64,000 nt of DNA from Paraburkholderia sp041321145 (GTDB lineage Bacteria; Pseudomonadota; Gammaproteobacteria; Burkholderiales; Burkholderiaceae), in the NCBI RefSeq assembly GCF_041321145.1, contig NZ_JBGGWA010000011.1, positions 124,001-188,000 on the forward strand. The letters run 5' to 3'. The notes beneath the pieces are model-generated. The model was not told the origin of the DNA and did not search any database. It saw only the letters and a list, made by a program, of their open reading frames with translations. This document shows positions 25,176-34,762 of this stretch, piece after piece. The stretch's first letter is position 1, and each line of letters opens with the position of its first letter. Made by a program: the position numbers and the translations under genes.

Positions 25176-28100
25176 TCACGTGGGCGCAGCGCCCGCTCTG
25201 CGGGCCTTCCTCGACTCCCACCGAACCCGAAGCCGGTCCATGTAGAGATAGACCACCGGCGTGGTGTAGAGCGTGAGCATCTGACTGACGATCAAGCCAC
25301 CCACAATCGAGATTCCCAGCGGAGCCCGCAGTTCGGCGCCTTCCCCTCGCCCAAAGGCAAGCGGCAACGCGCCGAGAAGGGCGGCAAAGGTCGTCATCAT
25401 GATCGGCCGGAATCGCAGCATGCAAGCCTGAAAAATCGCATCCCGCGACGACAACCCGTGGCGGGAGGCTTCAATGGCAAAGTCCACCATCATGATCGCG
25501 TTTTTCTTCACGATGCCGATCAGCAAGATCACCCCGATCAGCGCAATGATGCTGAACTCAATCTTGAACAGCAGTAAAGCCAACAACGCCCCCACACCCG
25601 CCGAAGGCAATGTCGACAGAATCGTGAGCGGATGGATATAGCTCTCGTACAACATCCCGAGCACGATATACACCGCCGCCAATGCGGCGAGAATCAGAAT
25701 CGGCTGGTCGGACATCGACTGCTGGAACGCCTGGGCGGTGCCCTGGAAACTGCCGTGGATCGTCCCCGGCACGCCGATCTGCGCCATGGTGTCGTAGATC
25801 GCCTGAGTGGCTGTCGATAAAGACACCCCCGGCGGCAGATTGAACGAAATCGTCGAGGCCACGAACTGGCTCTGGTGATTCACCGAGAGCGGCGTATTCC
25901 CGGGCCCGAAGCTCGCGATCGCCGACAACGGCACCATCGTTTCCTTCGAGGTCGACACCGCCGCGCCCGACGAGGCGCTCGACTTGCCGCTCGCCGCAAT
26001 CGAATTGATCGCCTGATTGCGCGCGGAATCGGCAGCGATACTCGCGGCGCTCGAGGCGGTTGTCCCCGCGGTGCCGCCCGTCGACGCGCTCGTCGACGAG
26101 GTGCTCGCCGCCTTGACGGCCTTCGACGTCACCGTGCCCGCCGGCGCGTTGGTAGTCTGTGCGCCGCTCGCGCTGCCGCCCGAGGTGCTGATGTAAATCT
26201 GTTTCAGCATATCCGGGCTTTGCCAGTACTTCGGCGCCACTTCCATCACCACGTGGTATTGGTTGAGCGGGTTGTAGATCGTCGATACCTGGCGCTGGCC
26301 GAACGCGTCGTACAACGTGTTGTCGATCTGCGCGGGCTTGATGCCGAGGCGCGCCGCCGTCGCGCGGTCGATCGTCACCATCGATTCAAGGCCGCCTTGC
26401 TGCTGGTCGGAATTGACGTCGGCGAGTTCGGGGCGCGCCTGAAGCGCCTCGGTGAGTTTCGGCCCCCACAGGTACAGATCCGCTGTCGAATCGGCCAGCA
26501 GGGTGAACTGGTATTGCGCGTTCGATTGCCGGCCGCCCACGCGGATGTCCTGCACCGCCTGCAGAAAGGTCCGCGCGCCGGCCACGTCGCCGAGCGGGGC
26601 GCGCAGTTGCTGGATTACCTGGTCGGCGGATAGCTTGCGCTCGCTCTTCGGCTTCAGCGAAACGAACATGAAGCCCGAGTTGGTCTGCCGGCCGCCGCTG
26701 AAGCCGGCCACGCTGTCCACCGCCGGATTCTTGCCGACGATCTCCATCATCTCCGAGAACTTACCCTTCATCGCCTGGAACGAGGTGCTCTGATCGGCCT
26801 GAATGCCGCCCACCAGCCGGCCAGTGTCCTGCTGCGGAAAGAAGCCTTTCGGCACGATGATGTAGAGCCAGACGTTCAGCCCGATGGTCGCGATCAGGAC
26901 CGTCACGATCAGACGCGGATGCAGCAGCGCCCAGCCGAGCGTGCGTTCATAGCCGCGGTGCATCGACGTGAAGCCGCGTTCGAGCCAGCGCCCGAAACGT
27001 CCTTCTTCCTTCTTCTCGTGCGGTTCGCGCAAGAGGCGCGAACACATCATCGGGGTCAAGGTCAGTGAGACGATCAGCGACACGCCAATCGCCAGCGAAA
27101 GCGTCAGCGCGAACTCGCGGAACAGCCGCCCGACAATGCCGCCCATCAGCAGAATCGGCAGGAACACGGCCACCAGCGAAATACTGATGGACAGCACCGT
27201 GAAGCCCACTTCGCGCGCGCCGAGGAACGCGGCCTTCATGCGTGGCACGCCGTTCTCGATATGCCGTGAAATGTTCTCCAGCACCACGATCGCGTCGTCG
27301 ACCACGAAGCCGGTCGCGATCGTCAGCGCCATCAGCGACAGGTTGTCGATCGAGAAGCTCAGCATGTACATCGCGCCGAACGTGCCGATGATCGAGATCG
27401 GCACGGCAACGCTCGGAATCAGCGTGGCGCGCCAGTTGCGCAGGAACAGGAACACCACCATCACCACCAGCGCCACGGCGATGACGAGCGTGCGCTCGGT
27501 GTCTTTCAGCGACGAGCGGATCGTGGTGGAGCGGTCGGCGGCCGGCGCGATGTCGACGTCGGCGGGCAGCGACGCGTGCAACTGCGGCAACATCGCCGTC
27601 ACGCGGTCGATGGTGTCGATGATGTTCGCGCCGGGCTGGCGGTACAGAATTACCAGCACCGAACGCTTGCCGTTGAAGAGGCCAATGTTGCGCAAATCCT
27701 CGACCGAATCGACCACTTCCGCCACGTCGGACAGCTTCACCGCCGCACCATTGCGGTACGCGATGACCAGATCCCTATACTGCGCCGCCTTGCTCGCCTG
27801 GTCGTTGGTATAGATCTGCACGCGGTTCGGGCCGAACTCGATCGACCCTTTCGGGCTGTTCGCGTTGGCCGCCGCGAGCGCCGCGCGGACGTCCTCGAGA
27901 CCGATGCCGTAGTGGAACAGCGCTTGCGGTTCCAGTTCAACGCGCACCGCCGGATTGGCCGAGCCGCTGACATCCACTTCGCCGACGCCGTCCACCTGGG
28001 AGAGCGATTGCTGCAACACGGTGGCCGCCGAGTCGTACAACTGGCCGGCGCTCAGCGTCTTCGAGGTGAGCGCGAGGATCAGGATCGGCGCGTCGGCCGG

Positions 28101-28499
28101 ATTCACCTTGTGATACGTCGGGTTGCTGCGCAGGCTCGCCGGCAGATCGGCGCGGGCGGCATTGATGGCTGCCTGCACGTCGCGCGCGGCGCCGTTGATG
28201 TCGCGGTTCAGGCCGAACTGCATCGTGATCCGCGTCGTGCCGACCGAGCTCTGCGAGGTCATCTCGGTCACGTCGGCGATCGAACCGAGATGCCGTTCGA
28301 GCGGACTGGCCACGCTGGTGGCGACGGTGTCCGGGCTCGCGCCCGGCAGCGATGCCTGCACCGAAATGGTCGGGAAGTCGACCTGCGGTAACGGCGCGAC
28401 CGGCAGCCTCGTGAACGCGAAAATGCCCGCCAACGCAATGCCGATCGCCAGCAGCGTGGTGGCGACCGGGCGGGAGATAAACGGACGCGACAGGTTCAT
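25176..28499 (-). CDS. mdtC: RND efflux permease, MdtC-like
   Basis: This 1107-residue inner-membrane drug/proton antiporter has 12 membrane helices and two large periplasmic loops. It carries the proton-relay pair in GFVVDDAIVVLENISRHIE and the N-terminus MNLSRPFISRPVATTLLAIG typical of the MdtBC branch, whose members work as a heteromeric pump. It starts 3 bp after mdtB, so the two are coupled. Usual length is about 1025; the excess comes from a Ser/Thr/Ala/Gly-rich insertion of about 80 residues (about 768-852) in the second periplasmic domain. Confidence 0.9.
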   Translation of the reverse strand: MNLSRPFISRPVATTLLAIGIALAGIFAFTRLPVAPLPQVDFPTISVQASLPGASPDTVATSVASPLERHLGSIADVTEMTSQSSVGTTRITMQFGLNRDINGAARDVQAAINAARADLPASLRSNPTYHKVNPADAPILILALTSKTLSAGQLYDSAATVLQQSLSQVDGVGEVDVSGSANPAVRVELEPQALFHYGIGLEDVRAALAAANANSPKGSIEFGPNRVQIYTNDQASKAAQYRDLVIAYRNGAAVKLSDVAEVVDSVEDLRNIGLFNGKRSVLVILYRQPGANIIDTIDRVTAMLPQLHASLPADVDIAPAADRSTTIRSSLKDTERTLVIAVALVVMVVFLFLRNWRATLIPSVAVPISIIGTFGAMYMLSFSIDNLSLMALTIATGFVVDDAIVVLENISRHIENGVPRMKAAFLGAREVGFTVLSISISLVAVFLPILLMGGIVGRLFREFALTLSLAIGVSLIVSLTLTPMMCSRLLREPHEKKEEGRFGRWLERGFTSMHRGYERTLGWALLHPRLIVTVLIATIGLNVWLYIIVPKGFFPQQDTGRLVGGIQADQSTSFQAMKGKFSEMMEIVGKNPAVDSVAGFSGGRQTNSGFMFVSLKPKSERKLSADQVIQQLRAPLGDVAGARTFLQAVQDIRVGGRQSNAQYQFTLLADSTADLYLWGPKLTEALQARPELADVNSDQQQGGLESMVTIDRATAARLGIKPAQIDNTLYDAFGQRQVSTIYNPLNQYHVVMEVAPKYWQSPDMLKQIYISTSGGSASGAQTTNAPAGTVTSKAVKAASTSSTSASTGGTAGTTASSAASIAADSARNQAINSIAASGKSSASSGAAVSTSKETMVPLSAIASFGPGNTPLSVNHQSQFVASTISFNLPPGVSLSTATQAIYDTMAQIGVPGTIHGSFQGTAQAFQQSMSDQPILILAALAAVYIVLGMLYESYIHPLTILSTLPSAGVGALLALLLFKIEFSIIALIGVILLIGIVKKNAIMMVDFAIEASRHGLSSRDAIFQACMLRFRPIMMTTFAALLGALPLAFGRGEGAELRAPLGISIVGGLIVSQMLTLYTTPVVYLYMDRLRVRWESRKARRAGAAPT

Positions 28500-28502
28500 C
28501 GC

Positions 28503-31500
28503 TCAGTTCCCTGCATCGGTGGCGGGCGGCGGAGCGCGTCTGGAAGAATCGCCGCGATGGAAACGCTCACGCGCACGGCGGCCGAGCGAGTCGAACGCGA
28601 GATAGATCACCGGCGTGGTGAACAGCGTGAGCAACTGGCTGACGATCAAACCACCCGCGATCGCGATACCGAGCGGGCGGCGCAATTCCGACCCCGCGCC
28701 GATGCCGAGCATCAGCGGGAGGGCGCCGAGCAGCGCGGCGAGCGTGGTCATCAGGATCGGCCGGAACCGCAACAGACACGCCTGATAGATCGCTTCGCGC
28801 GGCGGCTTGCCTTCCTCGCGCTCGGCGTAGAGCGCGAAGTCGATCATCATGATGGCGTTTTTCTTCACGATACCGATCAGGAGCACGATACCGATGATGC
28901 CGATGATGTCGAGATCGTGCCCGGTGATCAGCAACGCCAGCAACGCGCCGACCCCCGCCGACGGCAGCGTCGACAGGATCGTGATCGGGTGAATGAAGCT
29001 CTCGTACAGCACGCCGAGCACGATATACATGGTGACGATCGCCGCGAGGATCAGGAACAGTTCGTTCGACAACGACGCCTGGAACGCCAGCGCCGCACCC
29101 TGGAAGCGCGTCTGGAACGACGCGGGCAACGCGATGTCCTTCTCCGCCTGACCGATCGCTTTCACCGCTGCGCCGAGCGACGAACCGGGCGCGAGGTTGA
29201 ACGAGACGGTCGTGGCCGGGAACTGGCTCAAATGCGTGACCAGCAGCGGCGCGGGCTTCTCGACGAACCTCGCGATCGACGACAGCGGCACCTGGCCGCC
29301 CGACGAGGTGGAAGAGGGCAGATAGATCGAGTTCAGCGACTCGGTGTAATGCTGCATCTGCGGCTGCGCTTCCAGAATCACGCGGTACTGGTTCGACTGC
29401 GTGAAGATGGTCGAAATGATGCGCTGCCCGAACGCGTCGTAAAGCGCGCTGTCCACGGTGGCGGGCGTGATGCCGTAGCGCGACGCCGTGGCGCGGTCGA
29501 TTTCGATGTAGACGGACTGGCCGTTGTTCTGCAAGTCGGTGGCCACATCCGCGAGTTCGGGCGACTGCTTCAGCCGCTCGACCAGCTTCGGCACCCATGT
29601 CGTGAATTCGCTGATGTTCGGGTCGGTCAGCATGAACTGGTATTGCGTCGGGCTGACTGTGGAGTCGATTGTCAGATCCTGCACCGGCTGCATGTAGAGC
29701 GAGGCGCCTGAAATATGCGCGACGTCCTGCTGCAACTGGCGGATCACGTCGCTCGCCGTGTCGCTGCGGTCGTCGCGCGGCTTCAGGTTGATCAGCATGC
29801 GGCCGCTGTTCAGCGTGATGTTGCTGCCGTCCACGCCGATGAACGACGTGAGGCTTTCCACATCCGGATTCTTCAGGATCTGCGCGGCGAGTTCCTGCTG
29901 ACGCTCGGCCATCGACGCATACGACACCGACTGCGGCGCCTGCGTGATCGCCTGGATCACGCCGGTGTCCTGCACGGGGAAGAAGCCCTTCGGAATGACC
30001 ACGTACAGCACGCCGGTTAGCACGAGCGTGAGCAGCGCGACGAACAGCGTGGCGCGTTGGCGGTCGAGGACCCACGTGAGCGCGACCGCGTAGCGGGCGA
30101 TCACCCAGTCGATAGACTTGTGGGCCTTGGCTTCGAAACGGTGGCTTTCATGCGGCGGCGTGTGGCGCAAGAGCTTCGCGCACATCATCGGCACGAGCGT
30201 GAGCGAGACGATTGCCGAGATGACGATCGTCACGGCGAGCGTGATCGCGAATTCGTGGAACAGGCGCCCGACTACGTCGCCCATGAAGAGCAGCGGAATC
30301 AGCACGGCGATCAAAGAAACCGTCAGCGAAATGATCGTGAAGCCGATCTGTTTCGAGCCCTTTAGCGCGGCTTCCAGGGGCGAATCGCCGTCTTCGACAT
30401 AACGCGCGATGTTCTCGATCATCACGATCGCATCGTCGACCACGAAACCGGTCGCGATGGTCAACGCCATCAGCGACAGGTTGTCCAGCGAGAAACCGCA
30501 CAGGTACATCACAGCGAGCGTGCCGATCAGCGAGAGCGGCACCGACAGGCTCGGAATGATGGTTGCATAGACGTTGGCGAGGAAGAGGTACATCACCAGC
30601 ACGACCAGTACGACCGACATCAGCAATTCGAACTGCACATCGCGCACGGAAGCGCGGATCGTAGTGGTGCGGTCGGTGACGATCTCCACGTCGAGCGCGG
30701 CGGGCAGCGACTGTTGCAATTGCGGCAGGAGCGCCTTGATGCTGTCGACCACCTGGATCACGTTCGCGCCCGGCTGGCGCTGCACGTTCAGGATGATCGC
30801 CGGCGTTCCGTTGACCCATGCGCCGAGCTTGGTGTTCTCCGCGCCTTGCACGATGGTGGCGACATCCGTCAGCATTACCGCGCGGCCGTTCTTGTAGGCG
30901 ACCACCGCGCTCTTGTACGCGTCGGCGTCGGTCAGCTGATCGTTCGCGTTGATCGTGTAATTGCGCGTCGGGCCGTCGAAGTTGCCCTTTGGCGTGTTGA
31001 CGTTCAGGTTCGAAATCGTGGTGCGCAGATCGTCCAGATTCAGACCGTACGCGGCGAGCGCGCGCGGGTTTGCCTGAATCCGCACGGCCGGGCGCTGACC
31101 GCCCGAGAGGCTCACCAGACCCACGCCCGCCACCTGCGAAATCTTCTGCGCGAGACGGGTGTCCGCCAGATCCTGCACCTGCGTGAGCGGCAGCGTTTTC
31201 GACGTGATGGCGAGCGTGATGATCGGCGCGTCGGCCGGATTGACCTTGGCGTAGATCGGCGGCGCGGGCAGGTCGGACGGCAGCAGGTTGCCCGCCGCGT
31301 TGATCGCGGCCTGGACTTCCTGTTCGGCGATATCGAGCGGCAGGTCGAGGCTGAACTGCAGCGTGATGATCGACGAGCCGGCCGAGCTTTGCGACGACAT
31401 CTGATTCAACGACGGCATCTGCCCGAACTGGCGCTCGAGCGGCGCGGTGACGGAGGATGTCATCACGTCCGGACTGGCGCCCGGATAGAAGGTCTGCACC

Positions 31501-31637
31501 TGGATCGTCGGATAGTCGACCTCGGGCAGCGCGGAGAGCGGCAGAAAGCGCAGCGCGACGAGACCGACCAGCATGATCGCGGCCATCAGCAGCGCGGTGC
31601 CGACGGGGCGCAGAATAAAGGCGCGGGAAGGATTCAT
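28503..31637 (-). CDS. mdtB: RND efflux permease, MdtB-like
   Basis: This 1044-residue protein is the partner RND permease, with N-terminus MNPSRAFILRPVGTALLMAAI, proton-relay motif GFVVDDAIVMIENIARYVE and KGFFPVQDTG typical of the family. It forms the heterotrimer with MdtC in the E. coli system (established knowledge). It follows the adaptor gene after 18 bp. Unlike MdtC it has the standard length and no insertion. Substrates in this organism are unknown; the E. coli pump exports bile salts and novobiocin. Confidence 0.91.
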   Translation of the reverse strand: MNPSRAFILRPVGTALLMAAIMLVGLVALRFLPLSALPEVDYPTIQVQTFYPGASPDVMTSSVTAPLERQFGQMPSLNQMSSQSSAGSSIITLQFSLDLPLDIAEQEVQAAINAAGNLLPSDLPAPPIYAKVNPADAPIITLAITSKTLPLTQVQDLADTRLAQKISQVAGVGLVSLSGGQRPAVRIQANPRALAAYGLNLDDLRTTISNLNVNTPKGNFDGPTRNYTINANDQLTDADAYKSAVVAYKNGRAVMLTDVATIVQGAENTKLGAWVNGTPAIILNVQRQPGANVIQVVDSIKALLPQLQQSLPAALDVEIVTDRTTTIRASVRDVQFELLMSVVLVVLVMYLFLANVYATIIPSLSVPLSLIGTLAVMYLCGFSLDNLSLMALTIATGFVVDDAIVMIENIARYVEDGDSPLEAALKGSKQIGFTIISLTVSLIAVLIPLLFMGDVVGRLFHEFAITLAVTIVISAIVSLTLVPMMCAKLLRHTPPHESHRFEAKAHKSIDWVIARYAVALTWVLDRQRATLFVALLTLVLTGVLYVVIPKGFFPVQDTGVIQAITQAPQSVSYASMAERQQELAAQILKNPDVESLTSFIGVDGSNITLNSGRMLINLKPRDDRSDTASDVIRQLQQDVAHISGASLYMQPVQDLTIDSTVSPTQYQFMLTDPNISEFTTWVPKLVERLKQSPELADVATDLQNNGQSVYIEIDRATASRYGITPATVDSALYDAFGQRIISTIFTQSNQYRVILEAQPQMQHYTESLNSIYLPSSTSSGGQVPLSSIARFVEKPAPLLVTHLSQFPATTVSFNLAPGSSLGAAVKAIGQAEKDIALPASFQTRFQGAALAFQASLSNELFLILAAIVTMYIVLGVLYESFIHPITILSTLPSAGVGALLALLITGHDLDIIGIIGIVLLIGIVKKNAIMMIDFALYAEREEGKPPREAIYQACLLRFRPILMTTLAALLGALPLMLGIGAGSELRRPLGIAIAGGLIVSQLLTLFTTPVIYLAFDSLGRRARERFHRGDSSRRAPPPATDAGN

Positions 31638-31655
31638 GCGGTAGTTGCCGTGCCT

Positions 31656-33053
31656 TTATTGCGAGGCTTGCGCCGTGTGTTTGCCGTGATGCCCGCGTGC
31701 GCCGGACGCCCCCGAGGCCGCGGCCGCGCCGCTCGCTCCACGCGCGCCCGAGGCGGCGCGCGGTTTGTCGGCCGGAATCGTGATCCTGGCGCCTTCCTTC
31801 AGCCGGTCCGACCCGTCGATCACGACGCGCTCGCCGACTTGCAGGCCGGATTTAATGCTGGTGCGCTCGCCGTCCACCGGACCGATCTTGACCGCCCGCA
31901 CCGTCACCGTGTTGTCGGGCTTCACGACGTACACGAACGAGCCCATCGAGCCGTTCAGCACGGCCGGCGTGGGCACGATCACCGCGTCCTTGATCGTATT
32001 GACCAGCAGGCGCGTATTCACGAACTGATTCGGGAACAGCAGGTTCTTGCTGTTCTGGAAGATCGCGCGCAGCTTGACCGTGCCGGTGGTGGTGTCGATC
32101 TGGTTATCCAGTGTTTCGAGCGAGCCGCCTTCGAGCGAGATGGTGTTGCTGCGGTCATACGCGGTGACCGAGAGTTTCGCGCCCGTTTGGGTCTGCTGGA
32201 TGATCTGCTGCAGGTTGTCTTCGGAGGTTGTGAAGATCACGCTGATCGGCTGCAACTGCGTAATCACGACGATGCCGTTGGTCAGGCTCGGCGTCACGTA
32301 GTTGCCCGGATCGACCTGGCGCAACCCGACTCGCCCCGACACCGGCGCGGTGATACGCGCGTAGACGAGATCGAGCTTGAAGGTGTCGATGTTCGCCTTG
32401 TCGGACTTCACCGTGCCTTCGTATTGGCGGACGAGCGAGGCCTGCGTATCGACCTGCTGGCTGGCGATCGAGTCTTGCGAGAGCAGCGTCTGATAGCGCT
32501 TGAGGTCGAGGCGGGCGGTTTGCAGGAGTGCCTCGTCGCGCGCGAGGGTGCCTTGCGCGTTTTCGAGCGAGATCTGATACGGGCGCGGGTCGATCTGGGC
32601 GAGCACGTCGCCCTTCTTGACCATCTGCCCTTCCTTGAAGAACACGTCCTGCAGCGTGCCGCTCAACTGCGGCAGCACGGTGACGTTGGCGAGCGGCGTG
32701 ACGGTGCCGAGCGCGGTCAGCACCACGGGCATCTCGCCTTGCGTCGCGGGGGCCACGTGAACCGGCTGCGCCGCGTTGGCGAGGCCGCCGGCCCCGCCGC
32801 GGCCCGCGCGGCCACTGCTCGCGCCGCTCGCCCCGGAAGCCGCGCCCGCGCCGCCGCCCCATGGATGCCAGCGCCACAGGACGACGCCGAGGAGGATCAG
32901 CGCGACGACGATCAATGCGATGTTGCGGCCACGATGGCGTTTGGCTGCAACCGGGGTGCCCGCCGGACTGCCGGCAGGCCGGCCGCTGGAGGACGGTGGG
33001 GAAGCGGGAGCCGCGGGGCGTGAAGTTTCCGAATGCTTTTGTTGTTCGTCCAT
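31656..33053 (-). CDS. mdtA: RND efflux periplasmic adaptor, MdtA-like
   Basis: This 465-residue membrane-fusion protein links the MdtBC permeases to an outer-membrane channel. An N-terminal membrane anchor (RNIALIVVALILLGVVLWRW, about 43-62) is followed by lipoyl and hairpin segments (VTPLANVTVLPQLSGTLQ, LKRYQTLLSQDSIASQQVD) and the beta-barrel domain. No lipobox is seen. Both ends are low complexity: a Pro/Ala-rich cytoplasmic head and an Ala/Gly/Ser tail with HHGKH. It is the first gene of the operon; no outer-membrane partner gene follows, so a TolC-type protein elsewhere must serve it. Confidence 0.88.
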   Translation of the reverse strand: MDEQQKHSETSRPAAPASPPSSSGRPAGSPAGTPVAAKRHRGRNIALIVVALILLGVVLWRWHPWGGGAGAASGASGASSGRAGRGGAGGLANAAQPVHVAPATQGEMPVVLTALGTVTPLANVTVLPQLSGTLQDVFFKEGQMVKKGDVLAQIDPRPYQISLENAQGTLARDEALLQTARLDLKRYQTLLSQDSIASQQVDTQASLVRQYEGTVKSDKANIDTFKLDLVYARITAPVSGRVGLRQVDPGNYVTPSLTNGIVVITQLQPISVIFTTSEDNLQQIIQQTQTGAKLSVTAYDRSNTISLEGGSLETLDNQIDTTTGTVKLRAIFQNSKNLLFPNQFVNTRLLVNTIKDAVIVPTPAVLNGSMGSFVYVVKPDNTVTVRAVKIGPVDGERTSIKSGLQVGERVVIDGSDRLKEGARITIPADKPRAASGARGASGAAAASGASGARGHHGKHTAQASQ

Positions 33054-33414
33054 CGGTTCGGTCTGGTGGCTGGCTTTTGATGTGAGCCGCTCGCGCGATC
33101 GTGCCGCTTGGACAACTCAGCGGACCGGCACGCAGGCGGCATGACAGGCGGTTTCGACAGCGGGTGCGCCGCGCATGTTCAACGCGATGCTACCCGGGGT
33201 GCGGGACAAGGATGTTAGCGCAATGCGGCATCATGGCAGGTCGGGGCCGGGCCGTTATCGAAGGGTGATAGCAGCACGTCCGGCAAGCACCCCGCGACGG
33301 GAAAGCATGATCCTACGTTGCGAGGTCTGTAACCGTCCACCTGTGTATTTTTCTTTTGATTACGGAGGTTACAGAATGGATTGAAAATGCCGTGGCGGCC
33401 GCGCACTGAGCGCT
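33054..33414. other. Intergenic region with widely spaced inverted repeat
   Basis: These 361 bp upstream of the mdt operon hold no convincing gene. The only structure seen is a 9-bp inverted repeat, TCTGTAACC at 33326-33334 and GGTTACAGA at 33367-33375, with 32 bp between the arms, next to the IclR stop. It could be a pair of half-sites for a regulator or the 3' hairpin of the IclR transcript. No match to the operator at 34262 was found here, so control of mdtABC by the IclR protein is not supported. Confidence 0.35.
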
Positions 33415-34251
33415 TCAGTTATCCAGGCGGCGTCCGGGCGTGCCGCCGATCTCGAGAACGATTTTGCCAATGCACTCGAGCAGGGCCGGCGCCGCGCGCG
33501 ATATCAGCCAATCGCGCGGGCACTGGTCGGCAGAGCCTCCGCAATTGACCGCGTAGCGCTCGCCCGAGGGGCCGATGAACCCCGCTGCGATGGCGTTCAG
33601 ACCGTCGTACCATTCGCCGGTGGCAATGGCGAAGCCTTGCTCCGCGGCTTCCTGCAACGCGCTTGCGAGGCGGCTGCTGATGTGCCCCCAGTCGTCGCCT
33701 TCAGCGGCCTGCAAGCCAATCAGCAATTTTTCCCGTTCCGGTTCAGCGAGCGCCGCCAGATAGGCGCGGCCCACCGCAGTGCGGCTGAGATTCATGCGCG
33801 AGCCGATTTCCAGGCGCGACACCAGCACCGCCGAACGCGGCCGGATCGCGTCGATCACCACCATGTCGAGGCGATCGCGCACGGCCAGATGCACGGACAA
33901 CGAGGTGCGTTCGGCGAGTTCGATGAGGAAGGGCCGCGCGCGAGCCCGGATGTCGAAGTTGCGCAAAAAGCCATTACTCAGTTCCAGTACCGACGAGGTG
34001 AGCACGAAGCGCTCGCTGTCAGGCAGGCGGAACAGGAAGCCTGCGCCGACGAGCGTGGCGGTAATTCGCGAGACGGTGGGCTTGGGAATGCCGGTCAACT
34101 CCGTCAATTCGCGATTGCTGAGGGGCGCGTCCGCCGCGGCGATCGAGCGCAGCACAGTCAAGCCGCGTGCCAGCGCGGTGACTTCGTCGCCTGAGCCCTC
34201 TTTGTCTTTGGCGGGGTCCGCAACGGTCGAGGCGGGCTTCGGTCGGTTCAT
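33415..34251 (-). CDS. IclR-family transcriptional regulator
   Basis: This 278-residue protein has an N-terminal winged helix-turn-helix (about 22-85, ALARGLTVLRSIAAADAPLSNRELTELTGIPKPTVSRI) and a C-terminal IclR effector domain (about 95-270) that resembles a GAF fold (LSVHLAVRDRLDMVVIDAI, RTAVGRAYLAAL, NAIAAGFI). IclR proteins regulate aromatic or carboxylic acid catabolism, but no such genes are adjacent, so the effector is unknown. The ATG at 34251 lies 10 bp from a good IclR-type palindrome, which suggests autorepression. Confidence 0.88.
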   Translation of the reverse strand: MNRPKPASTVADPAKDKEGSGDEVTALARGLTVLRSIAAADAPLSNRELTELTGIPKPTVSRITATLVGAGFLFRLPDSERFVLTSSVLELSNGFLRNFDIRARARPFLIELAERTSLSVHLAVRDRLDMVVIDAIRPRSAVLVSRLEIGSRMNLSRTAVGRAYLAALAEPEREKLLIGLQAAEGDDWGHISSRLASALQEAAEQGFAIATGEWYDGLNAIAAGFIGPSGERYAVNCGGSADQCPRDWLISRAAPALLECIGKIVLEIGGTPGRRLDN

Positions 34252-34261
34252 GTCACTTTTC

Positions 34262-34277
34262 TGGAACTATATTTCAA
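34262..34277. promoter_or_regulatory. Probable IclR-type autoregulatory operator
   Basis: TGGAACTATATTTCAA is an imperfect palindrome (12 of 16 positions symmetrical) close to the E. coli IclR consensus TGGAAAT-N-ATTTCCA. It lies only 10 bp before the IclR start codon and overlaps the expected ribosome binding region, so the protein it precedes is the obvious ligand. Confidence 0.5.
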
Positions 34278-34455
34278 TTTTTGTGTGCGCAGCCTGTCAG
34301 AGACCGTCCCGCAAAGGCCCGCCGACAGCACAAAATTAGGGCATGTAGCGCATTTTTCCTCTGAAGTTTCATTGTATCGGAATATTTTTCCGCAGCGAAG
34401 GACGCCACTCCAGATTTTGCTTGACTTAGTCAGCATAACCATAAAAAATGGAACC

Positions 34456-34700
34456 CGATTTCGAAAGACGGTTTCAGGTTCTGCAATGAAGTCCTGAACT
34501 GACCGTGGTCCGCGCAGTGTCTGGTCGAGTGTCTCTTTAACAGTCCACCGTAACAGTCCACGCCGCCCGCCTATGCGCGGCGCCCGCGTCCCACATCGCG
34601 CACGGATCAAACTTTCGAATGCCGGCTCTCAGGTTCTAGCACGGCCCTCGGAATGGCTAGAACTTTTTAAGGCGTCACGGAAACGTGACGCCTTTTTTTT
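34456..34700 (+). ncRNA. Candidate small RNA ending in a strong terminator
   Basis: No gene is visible on either strand between the IclR start and the crcB stop (34252-34762), yet the plus strand ends in a textbook terminator at 34671-34700. Just before it, GTTCTAGC (34633-34640) pairs with GCTAGAAC (34656-34663) to form a second hairpin. A possible -35 TTGACT lies at 34421-34426 with an A/T-rich -10 region near 34442-34449, which would start a transcript at about 34456. A direct repeat AACAGTCCAC occurs twice near 34549-34562. No known RNA family was recognised; the 5' end is a guess. Confidence 0.35.
34671..34700 (+). terminator. Strong orphan Rho-independent terminator
   Basis: GGCGTCACG (34671-34679), loop GAAA, CGTGACGCC (34684-34692) and eight T (34693-34700) make a perfect 9-bp stem with a stable tetraloop and T-tract on the plus strand. 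On the minus strand the stem is followed by TTAAAAAG, so it would be a poor terminator for crcB. No plus-strand gene ends here. Confidence 0.85.
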
Positions 34701-34762
34701 ATGCGCCCGGCAGTGCGCACTCACTGATCCCGAGCCGCAAGGCCAGAAGCGCAGCCGGCGCG

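Noticed and set aside
30714..33023. 769-codon plus-strand frame opposite mdtA and mdtB
   Set aside because: Composition typical of antisense reading; the minus strand encodes clear RND proteins.
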